Source: Nostoc sp. TCL240-02
GTDB taxonomy: Bacteria > Cyanobacteriota > Cyanobacteriia > Cyanobacteriales > Nostocaceae
Length of the DNA stretch: 64,000 nt
NCBI RefSeq assembly: GCF_013343235.1
Contig: NZ_CP040094.1
Coordinates: 3,162,501-3,226,500, forward strand
Direction: 5' to 3'
Below the pieces are notes generated by a model. It saw only the letters and a program-made list of their open reading frames with translations, made no database searches and was not told where the DNA came from. The translations under genes were made by a program, and so were the position numbers. Below are positions 17,526-28,196 of the stretch, in pieces (the first letter of the stretch is position 1; each line of letters begins with the position of its first letter).

Positions 17526-18317
17526 ATGTCTCAAACATGGAAAAATTATATTATGGTTGCTATTGCGCTTCCAGCAATGCTCGGTTTTGTAGCTTTGGGA
17601 GAAAAATTTTTGGGTACGTCTGAGACTCCTGGCACAATTCCGGGGAGTATATCAACCAAGCCTGAGACAGAAACGGTAAAGCTGCGAATTCGTTCAAAAG
17701 GGGACAAAGAACCAATACAGGATGTGAGTGTGGAGTTTGCGGTTTCTAATGGTTCTTCATCCACTAAGCCAACTGATAGTGGTGGGTATACAGACATCGA
17801 AATTCCGAAAGGTGTGGATATTGAAATTTTCCTTAGACATAAAGAGTATGCGCCAGAAAACTACAGAATAAATTCTGACATAGAGCGTGGTAAAGTGAAG
17901 GAATTTTACTTGAAGCGTAAGCCTAAAGTAAGTTCGTCCTCCATTTCAACACCATCAGAACCAGAGCCAACGATTTCAGGAGTATGGATAGGCAAATATG
18001 CTTGTAAACAAGGGATCACTGGTGTGAATGTCACTATCACTCAAACTGGAGATGAGGTTAAGGCTATATTTTCTTTTTATCCTGTTCCAGAAAACCCGAA
18101 CATTCCAAGTGGAAAAGCAGAATATAAGGGAAATTTCTACTCTACTTCTCGGGAGATAATCTTTCCACAGGGAACATGGATAGATAGACCTGCTATAAAC
18201 TGGACAGCTTACGGGTTTAACGGTCAATTCGATGAAAACTTAGAAACGTTTTCCGGGAAAATGGATCATTATAGTTGCAGGACTAGGACTATTAATTTAA
18301 CAAGAAAAGACAGCTAA
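17526..18317 (+). CDS. Membrane-anchored beta-sandwich protein, function unknown
   Basis: 263 residues. An N-terminal hydrophobic segment (YIMVAIALPAMLGFVALG) acts as an anchor. Residues about 52-133 (VKLRIRSKGDKEPIQDVSVE to VKEFYLKR) look like a carboxypeptidase-regulatory or Big-type beta-sandwich. A Ser/Pro linker leads to a C-terminal beta-rich domain (SGVWIGKYACKQGITGVNVTITQTG) with two cysteines (YACKQ, HYSCRTR) that could bond. The second module is duplicated in the fragment at 16199-16618. The domain pattern suggests an extracytoplasmic ligand-binding protein; no enzyme motif is seen. Confidence 0.6.
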   Translation: MSQTWKNYIMVAIALPAMLGFVALGEKFLGTSETPGTIPGSISTKPETETVKLRIRSKGDKEPIQDVSVEFAVSNGSSSTKPTDSGGYTDIEIPKGVDIEIFLRHKEYAPENYRINSDIERGKVKEFYLKRKPKVSSSSISTPSEPEPTISGVWIGKYACKQGITGVNVTITQTGDEVKAIFSFYPVPENPNIPSGKAEYKGNFYSTSREIIFPQGTWIDRPAINWTAYGFNGQFDENLETFSGKMDHYSCRTRTINLTRKDS

Positions 18318-18627
18318 GACACAATCTATTGGGCATCAATTTTTCACCAATATGTAGCACAGGGTATTTATTTGCTTGATTGGGGAATGAAGGCGGAATC
18401 GATGACCTTAATTAACTAAAAATATTAAGACAGTCTTGAAACCCACATTCTATAGCCGCAGGTTTAGCACATCATAATGACTAGAGCTTTTATTGTTTTC
18501 AGCTATTAGCCTAACGTAGTAGGATTATTGATGTGAAAGAAAGGCTATGATTTGCAGGGTGAATAGCGATCGCTAGTAGGCACCCTAAAATAAGAACAAA
18601 AGACGATTCCTAAAACAAGCACACTCC
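18318..18627. other. Intergenic region upstream of pheT
   Basis: 310 bases with no coding sequence, containing one GCGATCGC (HIP1) site at about 18567. The pheT promoter should lie here. No T-box or attenuator structure was recognised. Confidence 0.4.
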
Positions 18628-21078
18628 ATGCGTATTTCTCTAAATTGGCTGCGCGAACTAGTAGAGATAAAACTTAGTCCAGAAGAATTAGCCGAAACCC
18701 TGACAATGGCGGGGTTTGAGGTTGAAGATATTGAAGATCGCCGCACTTGGGCAAATGGCGTGGTTGTAGGGAAAGTGCTTGAGCGTCAACCCCACCCCAA
18801 CGCCGATAAATTAAGTGTTTGCCAAGTCGATATCGGTGCAGGTGAAACTTTAAATATTGTCTGTGGTGCTGCCAATGTGAAGGCAGATATCTATGTACCG
18901 ATCGCAACTACGGGTACTTACTTACCCAATATCGATTTAAAAATTAAACCTGCAAAACTCCGTGGTATACCATCTCAGGGCATGATTTGTTCTTTAAAGG
19001 AACTCGGTTTGCCCACCGATGTAGACGGAATTCATATTTTTACTCAGGAAAATTTACCATTAGGTAGTGATGTGCGTCCTTTGTTAGGTCTAGATGATGT
19101 AATTTTAGACCTGACTGCAACTGCCAATCGTGCCGATGCTCTGAGTATGGTAGGTGTAGCCAGAGAAGTAGCAGCTTTAACTGGTGGAAAGTTGAGCATT
19201 CCTGAACCTGGTGAAGTCTCTATTAGCAAAAATACTGGAAATTTAACTTTAAAAATTGCCGATACCCAAGCTTGTCCTGCATATATCGGTACGGTAATTG
19301 AACAGGTAAAAATTGCTTCATCTCCCGAATGGTTGCAACAGCGTTTGCGGGCGGCTGGGGTACGTCCTATAAATAATGTTGTGGATATTACTAACTACGT
19401 TTTGTTGGAATGGGGACAACCATTGCACGCCTTCGATTGCGATCGCCTAAAATCTGTTGCAAGTAGCGAAAATTTAACCATCGGCGTTCGTTTCGCTAAT
19501 AATGGCGAATCTCTCAAAACCCTAGATGGACAAACTCGCACCCTCTCAACCCAAAATTTGTTAATCACCGCTAACGACAAACCCGTTGCATTGGCGGGAG
19601 TCATGGGTGGAGAAGAAACAGAAGTCCATGAAGGGACTCAAAGCCTAGTTTTAGAAGCAGCTTTATTTGATTCCGTGGCAATTCGCCGTTCTTCGCGCAG
19701 TGTAGGCTTAAGAAGTGAAGCTTCTGGCAGATATGAACGGGGAGTTAACCGTGCTGAGTTGGAAATAGCTAATCGCCGCGCCTTATCCTTAATTAGCGAA
19801 TTAGCTAGTGTAATTCTTGTCCAGCAGGAAATTGCCGACACCCGCCCCCATCCTTCTACTTGGAGTCGTTCGATCGCACTGCGTTTAGACCGAGTTAATC
19901 AGATACTAGGGCCAATCGATTTGGGAGAGGACACAGGTGAACTCCAAGAACAAGATGTTGAACGCATCCTAACTGCACTAGGATGTCAATTGACTCCTTC
20001 ACGTGAAGATAGCAACCATCAACCTACATGGTCAGTTTCCGTCCCACCCTATCGTTACCGCGACTTAGAGCGAGAAATTGATTTAATTGAAGAAATCGCC
20101 CGTCTCTATGGTTACAACAGATTCTGCGATACCTTACCAGAAAAATCGGAAGGTGGTTATCTGCCTTTAGATGAGGAACTGATTCGCAAGTTACGGGCTT
20201 TCCTCCGGGCTGAAGGACTGACAGAATTAATCCACTATTCTTTAGTTAAACCAGGAGAAGACAGACAGATAGTCCTGTCAAATCCTTTATTTGCCGAATA
20301 TTCAGCCCTGCGAAACGATTTGCTATCTGGGTTGATTGATGCCTTTCAATACAATTTAGAGCAAGGTAATGGTTCCCTAAACGGCTTTGAAATCGGGCAA
20401 ATTTTCTGGCGAGAAGAAGACGGTTTGCAAGAGACAGAAGCCCTGGCTGGGATTATGGGAGGCGATCGCACCGTTGGCAAATGGTCAAAAAGTGGACGCG
20501 AAGAACCCGTCACCTGGTTTGAAGCCAAAGGCACTTTAGAAAGCATATTTCGGCAGCTTGCCTTGGAGGTAGAATTCCAACCAGATTGCCGAGATAATCG
20601 GTTACATCCAGGACGCACCGCCTCTTTGTGGATTCGGGGTAACAGGCTAGGGATTTTTGGACAACTCCATCCCCAACTGCGACGAGAAAAAGGTTTACCA
20701 GATTCCGTTTATGTTTTTCAGTTGGATCTAGATGTGCTTTTAGAATCTCTAGGACAAGACGAAATTCTTGTGCCAACATTCCAGCCATATTCTACCTATC
20801 CAGCTAGCGATCGCGACATCGCCTTTTTCGCACCCGTGAAAATCTCAGTTTCCGAAATTGAAAAAGTAATTACCAAAGCTGGTAAAGATTTGCTCGAATC
20901 GGTGGAATTATTTGATGAATATCGCGGCGAAAATGTCCCCGAAGGGCAGAGGAGTTTAGCATTCCGCTTAGTTTATCGGGCAAGCGATCGCACTTTGACT
21001 GAAGCAGAAGTCGAACCAGTACACAATAAAGTCCGCGAAGCCTTGGTGGAAAAATTCGGCGTAAATCTCAGAAGTTAG
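18628..21078 (+). CDS. pheT: Phenylalanyl-tRNA synthetase beta subunit
   Basis: Charges tRNA-Phe together with PheS as an alpha2beta2 enzyme. 816 residues, normal length. In order: [12 protein letters not shown]-terminus, tRNA-binding (EMAP II-like) domain in residues 40-150 ([15 protein letters not shown]), B3/B4 editing domain ([20 protein letters not shown]), B5 domain ([17 protein letters not shown]), catalytic-like core and C-terminal anticodon-binding FDX-ACB domain ([14 protein letters not shown] to [20 protein letters not shown]). pheS is not adjacent, as is usual in cyanobacteria. Confidence 0.97.
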   Translation: MRISLNWLRELVEIKLSPEELAETLTMAGFEVEDIEDRRTWANGVVVGKVLERQPHPNADKLSVCQVDIGAGETLNIVCGAANVKADIYVPIATTGTYLPNIDLKIKPAKLRGIPSQGMICSLKELGLPTDVDGIHIFTQENLPLGSDVRPLLGLDDVILDLTATANRADALSMVGVAREVAALTGGKLSIPEPGEVSISKNTGNLTLKIADTQACPAYIGTVIEQVKIASSPEWLQQRLRAAGVRPINNVVDITNYVLLEWGQPLHAFDCDRLKSVASSENLTIGVRFANNGESLKTLDGQTRTLSTQNLLITANDKPVALAGVMGGEETEVHEGTQSLVLEAALFDSVAIRRSSRSVGLRSEASGRYERGVNRAELEIANRRALSLISELASVILVQQEIADTRPHPSTWSRSIALRLDRVNQILGPIDLGEDTGELQEQDVERILTALGCQLTPSREDSNHQPTWSVSVPPYRYRDLEREIDLIEEIARLYGYNRFCDTLPEKSEGGYLPLDEELIRKLRAFLRAEGLTELIHYSLVKPGEDRQIVLSNPLFAEYSALRNDLLSGLIDAFQYNLEQGNGSLNGFEIGQIFWREEDGLQETEALAGIMGGDRTVGKWSKSGREEPVTWFEAKGTLESIFRQLALEVEFQPDCRDNRLHPGRTASLWIRGNRLGIFGQLHPQLRREKGLPDSVYVFQLDLDVLLESLGQDEILVPTFQPYSTYPASDRDIAFFAPVKISVSEIEKVITKAGKDLLESVELFDEYRGENVPEGQRSLAFRLVYRASDRTLTEAEVEPVHNKVREALVEKFGVNLRS

Positions 21079-21176
21079 TCATTTGTCATTTGTTAAGAGT
21101 TAGGAGTTAGGAGTTAATAATTCCTCACTCTTAAACCTACTGGTTCCAAAATCTAAAATCCAAAATTGGTAAAGTT

Positions 21177-21446
21177 ATGACTAAATATGTACTCTGGGGA
21201 ACTTACTGCGAAGACGTTCTTGAAAAACGTACCCCCCACCGTCAAGCTCATTTAGACGGATTAGCAAAACAAAAAGAATCCGGTGTGCTGATTACTATTG
21301 GCCCCACCAAAGATGTTACAAAAGTTTTTGGGATTTACGAAGCCGAAGACGAAGCCACTGTGCGCCAGTTGATTGAAAACGATCCCTACTGGAAAAATGG
21401 CATCTGGACTGAATATTCTGTCAAAGAATGGATTCAGGCTGTTTAA
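21177..21446 (+). CDS. YciI family protein
   Basis: 89 residues, a full-length YciI (ferredoxin-like dimeric alpha/beta barrel). KRTPHRQAHLDGLAKQKESG carries the conserved His pair region. KVFGIYEAEDEATVRQLIEN followed by DPYWKNGIWTEYSVKEW is the family ending. The related proteins are putative small-molecule enzymes such as 5-chlorohydroxyhydroquinone dehydrochlorinase; the function here is unknown. It follows pheT after 98 bases of short repeats. Confidence 0.87.
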   Translation: MTKYVLWGTYCEDVLEKRTPHRQAHLDGLAKQKESGVLITIGPTKDVTKVFGIYEAEDEATVRQLIENDPYWKNGIWTEYSVKEWIQAV

Positions 21447-21473
21447 ATTGGGCATGGGGTATGGGGCATTGAT

Positions 21474-21625
21474 TTTGACATCCTCACCGCCGTGAACGCA
21501 CTCTTAAGAAGGAGTAATGAGTAACAAGTAATAAGTAATGAGTAAATACCCATTTTTCATACACTCATTACTCATTACTCTTTACTCATTACTTTAAAGC
21601 CGTGCTGGAAGCACAGGGTTTTAAA
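21474..21625. repeat. Possible IS200/IS605-end remnant with ATGAGTAA-type repeats
   Basis: TTGACATCCTCACCGCCGTG resembles the right-end wording of Nostoc IS200/IS605 elements, and GCCGTGCTGGAAGCACAGGG follows 110 bases later. Between them are direct and inverted copies of AATGAGTAA/TTACTCATT that can form a long hairpin. No transposase is present. The IS assignment is weak. Confidence 0.3.
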
Positions 21626-21671
21626 CCAATTTTTCTGATAATTCTCCTTCCCAATTCCCCATTCCCAACTT

Positions 21672-22466
21672 ATGAAAATTTGGCAGGTTGATTTTTATCG
21701 TCGTCCCTCACAAGATGCATCGGGACAAATTTTATGGGATTTGTTGATTTGTGACGCAACTCGCAGCTTTGAGTATGAAGCTACCTGTCTCCAGTCAGCA
21801 GCAAATTCTAATTGGGTTGCAGATCAACTTGAGTTAGCATCTGGTGAAAAATTGCCAGATGTGATTCAGGTATTTCGTCCTCAGTCTCTAAGTTTAATTG
21901 AGGCAGCTGGACGCAATTTAAGTATAAATATCGAACCTACCCGCCACACTTTGGCCTTAAAGCAGTGGTTACAAGAAAAGCAGTATCCCTCAACGCTGGA
22001 TAAGCCACCTCCAGCACCATTACCAGAGAACCTCTGGGGAGAACAATGGCGGTTTGCGACTCTAGCTGCTAGTGATGTGGAAACGAGTTTTAGCGATCGC
22101 CCCATTCCCATTTTGCACATCCCAGAACATCTCAAACCCATCAATTTGGGTTTAGCGTCAACAGTGCCCGTCCCTGGTGTAGTAATTTATGGTGGACGGC
22201 AATCGATGCGCCTAGCACGCTGGTTACAGCAAGCCCGTCCTGTGGCATTAAACTACATTTCTGGCGCACCAGACGGCTTAGTATTAGAAGCTGGCTTAGT
22301 AGATAGGTGGATTGTTGCCACTTTTGAAGATCCAGAAGTTACAACAGCAGCCCAAACATTTGAACAACGAAAAAAGCATTGCCGAGGATTACATTTTTTG
22401 TTAGTGCAACCAGATGATTCTGGGATGACTTATAGTGCCTTTTGGTTATTACAGGCAGAAGATTGA
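21672..22466 (+). CDS. Tab2/Atab2 family RNA-binding protein
   Basis: 264 residues, standard length for the cyanobacterial Tab2 (DUF1092) family. MKIWQVDFYRRPSQDASGQILWDLLICD is the conserved start, and the end SGMTYSAFWLLQAED is also typical. The chloroplast homologues Tab2 and Atab2 bind psaB leader RNA and are needed for photosystem I translation; the cyanobacterial protein is presumed to help photosystem protein synthesis. The gene stands alone. Confidence 0.9.
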   Translation: MKIWQVDFYRRPSQDASGQILWDLLICDATRSFEYEATCLQSAANSNWVADQLELASGEKLPDVIQVFRPQSLSLIEAAGRNLSINIEPTRHTLALKQWLQEKQYPSTLDKPPPAPLPENLWGEQWRFATLAASDVETSFSDRPIPILHIPEHLKPINLGLASTVPVPGVVIYGGRQSMRLARWLQQARPVALNYISGAPDGLVLEAGLVDRWIVATFEDPEVTTAAQTFEQRKKHCRGLHFLLVQPDDSGMTYSAFWLLQAED

Positions 22467-22652
22467 TATGGCGTTGCCAAAAATATCTGTCCACTGAATT
22501 TCTGCTCAAAAAATAGACTAAAGCTATGTCTGACGGTAAGTCACTACCTGTTTACCCTTTATTGTATGCCTATGTATGTAAGGTACATAGACTTAGCAAA
22601 TTATAGTATGATAATTAAATCATACTAAATAGTAATACAAAAAATAATATAG

Positions 22653-22883
22653 ATGCTCAAAGTTACAATTACCTTAGAAGAAGATATTCTGCAATTTGTA
22701 GATCAGTATGCACAGGGAAATCGTAGTGCATACATCAATACACTGCTAGCAGAACACCGCCGCCGAATTTTAGCAGCAGAAATGATTGCAGCCCTCAAGC
22801 AGGATGCTGAAGATCCAGAATATCAAACTGAAATTGCTGCTTGGGATAGTGTTGTTGGGGATGGCATAAATGCCAGGGAGTAG
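22653..22883 (+). CDS. Antitoxin of a MazEF/PemIK-like pair
   Basis: 76 residues. The N-terminus KVTITLEEDILQFVDQYAQG with NRSAYINTLLAEHRRR is a ribbon-helix-helix DNA-binding unit. The acidic tail (DAEDPEYQTEIAAWDSVVGDG) should wrap the toxin. It overlaps the toxin gene by 14 bp, the usual arrangement for translational coupling and operon autorepression. Confidence 0.87.
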   Translation: MLKVTITLEEDILQFVDQYAQGNRSAYINTLLAEHRRRILAAEMIAALKQDAEDPEYQTEIAAWDSVVGDGINARE

Positions 22884-23229
22884 TTTAACTTATCAGCGAG
22901 GAGAAATACGTTGGGTTAATCTTGATCCAACAGTGGGGGCTGAAGCGAAAAAAATCCGCGCTTGCTTGATTGTGCAAAATGACATCATGAATCAGTATGG
23001 ATTGCTGACAATTGTGATGCCATTTCGACCCGGAAGTAAACAAGCGCCCTACGTTGTAAATGTGAAAGCAACACCAAATAATGGACTAGACCAAGACAGT
23101 TTTATAGATATTGGCCAAATTCGTGCTGTTGATCATAGTCGTATTTTGGGTTTGGTAGGTGTGCTGGAGTCAGAGTACTGGGAACTTATTCATACAGCTT
23201 TAAATGTAGTTCTGGGATTTGTAGTTTAG
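22870..23229 (+). CDS. MazF/PemK-family endoribonuclease toxin
   Basis: 119 residues. QRGEIRWVNLDPTVGAEAKKIRACLIVQND holds the conserved GEIxxVxLDPxxGxExxKxRP loop, with Ala-Cys in place of Pro after Arg. FIDIGQIRAVDHSRI is the second signature (conserved QxRxxD/S region). MazF toxins cut single-stranded mRNA at short sites. An internal ATG is unlikely since QRGEIRW needs the N-terminus. Confidence 0.9.
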   Translation: MPGSSLTYQRGEIRWVNLDPTVGAEAKKIRACLIVQNDIMNQYGLLTIVMPFRPGSKQAPYVVNVKATPNNGLDQDSFIDIGQIRAVDHSRILGLVGVLESEYWELIHTALNVVLGFVV

Positions 23230-23448
23230 GGGTGTTAGGGAATAAAAATAGAGATTAAAGTGACGCGAAGGCGATCGCTCTATATTAGAGAGTAGGCATT
23301 GCTAAAAAATGTGGAACAAGGTGCAATATTATTTAAAGTAATGCCCACTCCAATACGATTCGGATAAGGTTTTTGATGAACGTTATAGATCGCGAAGACG
23401 CAATAAATCACCATCTCTTTCCTTAACCAAACCGTATTGATGCCCACC

Positions 23449-24648
23449 CTACCACTGCCCTGAATTATCTTCTTGTTGCAAACCTATCAATTGTCGCCGC
23501 TTCCAAGCATAGTGAAGAATATTAATTCCAAGTTCCTGGGCTGTACGAATAGTCAATCTGGGTAAACTCAAATCTCTATCCAGTCCCCAAGCAGTCGCTA
23601 AATCACCAATTACTAGAATAATTCCGCCACCGATTAATATTTTAATTTGCTGTTGATTAACCATTGGCAAGGCAGCAAATAAGAAAGGTTTTGTCCTTAA
23701 AGGATGACTCCGTTGCAATTCTTCTAAAGGTCTTAAAGGACTTTCTAACTGTTGTGCTAATGCTTGAGTACTCTCAATTAAAGCATTAGCATTGATTGGT
23801 GCATCAACGAGAAGCACGCCACCTAAATTTAAGTAATTTTTGAGGGATTCGAATTCAAGACTATTTAAAGAAATTGCCTGTCCACCTGTTAAATAAAGTA
23901 GGTCATAATCTTGAATATTTTCTCCTAAAGCAACCTGTCCTGGTTCATCAGCCCCTCGCAAACTAGGATATAAAGGTTCTACTGCTTGTAACAAATATGA
24001 AAGGCTGAAAAAATTACGCGCACATTCAGGATCGCTATGAGTCGCCTGTGCCATACAGACAAGTGCTTGAGGACGCATTTGTGCTTGACGGCGATAACGC
24101 AAATCAATATTGTTATATCCAGGAAAGAAAGCATCCGCAGGTTGGGTAATATCAGTATGTCCTGGTTGCAGAAGTATTCGACATATTTCTATTTCTGAAC
24201 TGGCTGGTATTGAGTTTCTTTGGTCAATTCGATAGGTTTCTTGAACAATGTCTCTTTGCTGTCCACGCCGTAATTCATCAGGATCTACATAGCTAACTAC
24301 TAAGTAGATCATGAGTGGTTCAGAACTTACTACTTCTATATCAATGGGAAAATCATAAGAAGTTGGTACAACAATTAAATTACCTGCTAAATCAATTGCA
24401 ATACCAGGTTGAATTTGTACCCAACGCCCATCTCGATATCTAGCTTCTACTTGACTTGGGGCTGCCACATCTCGAACGCCTAAACCACAAACAATTCCTG
24501 GTTGGTTTAAACTTTGATATTGAGCATTTTGCCGATTTCGATGATAATCATGGGCTGTGCGCCATCGCTCTGCATTGATTAGTAATCCGTCTGCGGCTTG
24601 TAGACGTTCAAGAGATTTGATTGGTGGGGGTGGAAAAGGATGGGACAT
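23449..24648 (-). CDS. eCIS-linked protein with C-terminal DUF4159-like domain
   Basis: 399 residues. Residues 15-50 (LQAADGLLINAERWRTAHDY) and the following NQPGIVCGLGVRDVA with PGIAIDLAGNLIVVP resemble an N-terminal domain found in proteins encoded beside phage-tail-like baseplates. Residues about 210-395 (LYLTGGQAISLNSLEFESLK to LNLGGVLLVDAPIN) match the DUF4159/ThuA-like flavodoxin-type fold. It is the last gene of the minus-strand baseplate block, 247 bases after the gpI-like gene. Its structural role is unknown; position suggests baseplate or anchoring. Confidence 0.65.
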   Translation of the reverse strand: MSHPFPPPPIKSLERLQAADGLLINAERWRTAHDYHRNRQNAQYQSLNQPGIVCGLGVRDVAAPSQVEARYRDGRWVQIQPGIAIDLAGNLIVVPTSYDFPIDIEVVSSEPLMIYLVVSYVDPDELRRGQQRDIVQETYRIDQRNSIPASSEIEICRILLQPGHTDITQPADAFFPGYNNIDLRYRRQAQMRPQALVCMAQATHSDPECARNFFSLSYLLQAVEPLYPSLRGADEPGQVALGENIQDYDLLYLTGGQAISLNSLEFESLKNYLNLGGVLLVDAPINANALIESTQALAQQLESPLRPLEELQRSHPLRTKPFLFAALPMVNQQQIKILIGGGIILVIGDLATAWGLDRDLSLPRLTIRTAQELGINILHYAWKRRQLIGLQQEDNSGQW

Positions 24649-24895
24649 AACGATTTTAGATTTTGGATTAAAAGTTAATACAGTTCAGTTAAGCATTTCT
24701 TCCTTCTCTTCCTTTGCGTCCTTTGCGTCCTTCGCGGTTCGTTAAAAAAATTTACTTTGACAAAGCGTTAAGCCTTAACTGAACCGTATTGGATTAAAAG
24801 TCTGTTTTAGGAGTTTTAAATAATACTACCTATTCAAGATGTAGGGTGTATTATGCTAAAGCAATAACACACTCTACAATTTAATTACAAATGAT

Positions 24896-25924
24896 TTAAT
24901 TAGAAGGATTTTCAATAGATAATTCATAAGTGCAGAAAGCAGGCTTTTCTTGTTCTATTATTCTTTGGATAAGTTGCTCATTAATAATGCCACTAGAAAG
25001 ATTTGAACGTAAACGTACTATAAAATGATATGGTTGCCCACCTGCTAAAACTGCATTTCCTAATTGTGCATCTCCTATAATGAAACTTGGCCCAAAAGGT
25101 TCTGTGATACTAATATGTTTATCAGCTTCATTTGCTAAATCTTCATCGAGTGGTAAACCAGTATAAAGATGTAAATAGAGACGCAATCCTTTACGAGTTC
25201 CCCGCCAGCGATAAAGTTCTACAGCCCGACGAATTAAACGCCTTTGTTGCTGGAGATCCCAAACTGAATCTACTTGCCAAGCAACCCAATGAGCCATGAA
25301 AGGTAGTAATGCTTGTGGTGCTGTCAAGGGATCTAGGTTTGCCCACATGACATTGTAACTATCAACTATTGGTTGAAAAGCTTGCTCAAATATCTTCATG
25401 AAGCGACCAATAAAGTCTACTTCTCGATACAAAATTGGCAAGAACTCCATGTAGGCGGTGTAGGGACGGATATATAAATCGAAATACTCGCTTCTCTCGA
25501 TTTGTTCATTCTCCGTTCCTGTGTCTATATATAAAGTAATTAGGCTACGAAAATTGAGTGTTAACTTGTCTTTTTTTCCAGGAGAAATTGCTTCTTGGTC
25601 TTCAAAAAATGTGTCAGGAATTGAGAAGTAGAGAACAGCATCCATTTGTCCACGAGGTGGTATCTCACTACCCTCTGTGCCAATTTGACACCACTGGGAT
25701 GGAAAGTTTCCGTCAACGCTTAAGCTTACCCGCAAAGGACGTTGTTCTAAGTTTTGCACTTGCACAATCATCTCGCTGGGATGTCCAGGATGCAAAAGTA
25801 AAGTACGTCCACCTATATCCATATCCGCGTTTGCAAATCCTAAACCCGCCACAGGTAAAGCTTCAGGTATTTGCATTGGCGTTAATTGAATGCTTACAGC
25901 CGGACTAGAGCGACTTTGAACCAT
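24896..25924 (-). CDS. eCIS baseplate protein, phage tail protein I (P2 gpI / Afp12-like)
   Basis: 342 residues. The C-terminal half (YMEFLPILYREVDFIGRFMK, then LLPFMAHWVAWQVDSVWDLQ and RRLIRRAVELYRWRGTRKGL) is the hallmark of the tail-protein-I family. The N-terminal 150 residues form an extra beta-rich domain (LLLHPGHPSEMIVQVQNLEQ). In phages gpI partners gpJ in the baseplate wedge, and here it directly follows the gpJ-like gene. No stop or frameshift was seen. Confidence 0.85.
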   Translation of the reverse strand: MVQSRSSPAVSIQLTPMQIPEALPVAGLGFANADMDIGGRTLLLHPGHPSEMIVQVQNLEQRPLRVSLSVDGNFPSQWCQIGTEGSEIPPRGQMDAVLYFSIPDTFFEDQEAISPGKKDKLTLNFRSLITLYIDTGTENEQIERSEYFDLYIRPYTAYMEFLPILYREVDFIGRFMKIFEQAFQPIVDSYNVMWANLDPLTAPQALLPFMAHWVAWQVDSVWDLQQQRRLIRRAVELYRWRGTRKGLRLYLHLYTGLPLDEDLANEADKHISITEPFGPSFIIGDAQLGNAVLAGGQPYHFIVRLRSNLSSGIINEQLIQRIIEQEKPAFCTYELSIENPSN

Positions 25925-25997
25925 AGGATTAGGGAATGGGGAATGGGGAATTGAGAATGGATGTGATAATAACTACTGACAAATGACAAATGACAAA

Positions 25998-28196
25998 TTA
26001 CGAATTACGAATTATTTGGATGTCGTGATTTGAACGTAGATTGGTATCAGCCCAAGAACATATCAAACCTTCCGAGCCTGGGTCAATTAATTGTTCTGGT
26101 GATGGTTGTCGTCGCCAATTTTCTCCTTGCTTGCGGATGGGAAACAGTAGGATGGGGCCTAAATGACGCACGCCTGGGGTTTGTTGCAGTAATGCCACAA
26201 TATCTGATGTATAAACAGGTCGCCCAAATGGCCAACCTTTGCCGTCCATTCCTCCAGTTAATGGATTTAAATATTTATACAGTGATACTCTTAAATTCCG
26301 GCGAATTTCTTCTCTAGCAAAAGGATTATCATAAGCAGGTTCTAAAGCAATTTCTGTCTGTACAGAAACACCTACGTAATTCGGTTCTTGTAATTCTATT
26401 TGTACCCCTAATAACCGTCTTTCATCTAAGTAACTCAAAATTTGCTCTTGCAGGGCATTACTAAGAGCAAAATTTTCTGGTGTCATGCCATTACCTTGCG
26501 CGATCGCATCTGTATTTGCATAAGGTACTACAAGTAAACTAACTATACCAGCTTGCCTACGAGAATTTGCTGGCAAACACCGGACACGCGCGATCGCACC
26601 AGCACCCGCCTGTTGAGTCAAAACTTCAAAATCTTCAGCAGTGACGGCGCGATCGCGTGTGCGGAGGATGCGGGGAGCTTTTATTACAGCCTGCTCCAGC
26701 GATTCGGCATCCGCACCATTAATTGCAGGTACACGATTGACCACACTAGCAACATAAGGATACGCAGACTTCAAAAACTGGATTGCCCCTGTTTGCACAT
26801 TGCCTTCTCTCCCGCCGCCTGTACGATAAGTAACCATTTTAATCTCTGCACCACGGGGAGGAATCGCCCCATATTGGTGTTCCGACTGGTTATTTTCTAG
26901 AACTTGTACAGATGTGTTATCTAGCGATGGTTCTTGAATTCTTGAGCGTACCTGGGTATGCTGTTTAAGTTGGCTAGGTTCCCGAATCAGAGGCCCAAAC
27001 TGGATTGTACCAGTTAGCGAATCGATGGTGTAATGAAAGTTATGTGGCCCAGAATCAGCAAAATCTCTCACCTCAGTCCACTTTTGAGGCAAACCACCAC
27101 TGGGAGTAACTAAAATATACTCATTTTCTCGGCGTTCTAAAATTGGTGCTGTTTGTAAATTGAAACTCTGACCAGGTGTACCATCACTAATTCCCAATCG
27201 CTCATCTAGAATCAGCGTACTGTGACTAGCCCTAACAGTACCGCCAATTGACCGCGCTGCTAAACCAATAATTCTTGGCGGACGATTGTAACCAGTTTCA
27301 TTGGCTTCTGTGGAAACAAAGCTACACCGCAACCAGCGACCTCGGTAAGAAGTAAAATTAGCCACAGGCCAAATTTGAGGTAAATGCAAACGTACCTCTG
27401 CACCTTGAGACGGGTTTCCACCCTGTTGGGCCATTTCGTAAAAACTGAAACCGCGAGTTTTATCATCCGACTCTTGCAATAAAACTGATTGCCAATTTTC
27501 CCCGTCCCAAGCTTCCCACTTTCGCGGTGGTTGATTGGGGTTAATACCAGCAGGAGTAGCCGCAGCCCCTTGGAAAACAATTTCTAAAACATTAGCATCT
27601 AAAGGATCGTCAGAATTAATTGCTAAATAAAAACAGTTACCAGGCTGGGGTTCCTCTTCAAATATCGGTTGTTCATTACCTGTCCAGAAACCGTTAGATT
27701 GACGAGTCCATGAAGTTGTGACTCTTTCGCGCAGAGATTGGGGAATATCTTCGGTAGTTTGGGCAGTTAAGAAGTGTTGGATGCGGGGGTTGCCGATAAT
27801 TAGAGGATAATCTGTACTAAAGGTAATCGCTTCTGTAGTTTCAGTGCGGATAGTTGAGGCTTCTAATCCGGCTGGAATAGTGTAGGCTTCGGGTAATGCA
27901 GCGCTTAAATAAAAAGTTAATTCCGTGCGGGCTGGGGCTGGAGGCTGGAGACGAATACCCAGTAATTCTAGGAAAGCGACATAATTTTTTCGAGGTACTT
28001 GGTTAAATCTGAGCAACATCTGGTCAGTTAACCAAGCAAATAACTCAATTAGCGTAATTCCAGGGTCGCTGAGGTTGTGGTCTGTCCATTCGGGACAGTA
28101 GCGAGGAATACGCATAATACATTCTTCCACCAAATCATCGAAGGCGCGATCGTCTAAGTTAGAAGAAGGTAATTTCGGTAAAAAATCAAAGTTCAT
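25998..28196 (-). CDS. eCIS baseplate wedge protein J-like (Afp11-type)
   Basis: 732 residues. The N-terminus has CPEWTDHNLSDPGITLIELF and AWLTDQMLLRFNQVPRKNYV, the signature of the putative baseplate assembly family related to P2 gpJ and T4 gp6. The J domain proper is visible around PRILRTRDRAVTAEDFEVLT. It forms the wedge ring that links tube, sheath and spike. The next gene upstream is gp25-like and the one downstream gpI-like, which is the standard order. In thylakoid-anchored systems this region has been linked to membrane anchoring; no membrane helix is obvious here. Confidence 0.9.
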   Translation of the reverse strand: MNFDFLPKLPSSNLDDRAFDDLVEECIMRIPRYCPEWTDHNLSDPGITLIELFAWLTDQMLLRFNQVPRKNYVAFLELLGIRLQPPAPARTELTFYLSAALPEAYTIPAGLEASTIRTETTEAITFSTDYPLIIGNPRIQHFLTAQTTEDIPQSLRERVTTSWTRQSNGFWTGNEQPIFEEEPQPGNCFYLAINSDDPLDANVLEIVFQGAAATPAGINPNQPPRKWEAWDGENWQSVLLQESDDKTRGFSFYEMAQQGGNPSQGAEVRLHLPQIWPVANFTSYRGRWLRCSFVSTEANETGYNRPPRIIGLAARSIGGTVRASHSTLILDERLGISDGTPGQSFNLQTAPILERRENEYILVTPSGGLPQKWTEVRDFADSGPHNFHYTIDSLTGTIQFGPLIREPSQLKQHTQVRSRIQEPSLDNTSVQVLENNQSEHQYGAIPPRGAEIKMVTYRTGGGREGNVQTGAIQFLKSAYPYVASVVNRVPAINGADAESLEQAVIKAPRILRTRDRAVTAEDFEVLTQQAGAGAIARVRCLPANSRRQAGIVSLLVVPYANTDAIAQGNGMTPENFALSNALQEQILSYLDERRLLGVQIELQEPNYVGVSVQTEIALEPAYDNPFAREEIRRNLRVSLYKYLNPLTGGMDGKGWPFGRPVYTSDIVALLQQTPGVRHLGPILLFPIRKQGENWRRQPSPEQLIDPGSEGLICSWADTNLRSNHDIQIIRNS

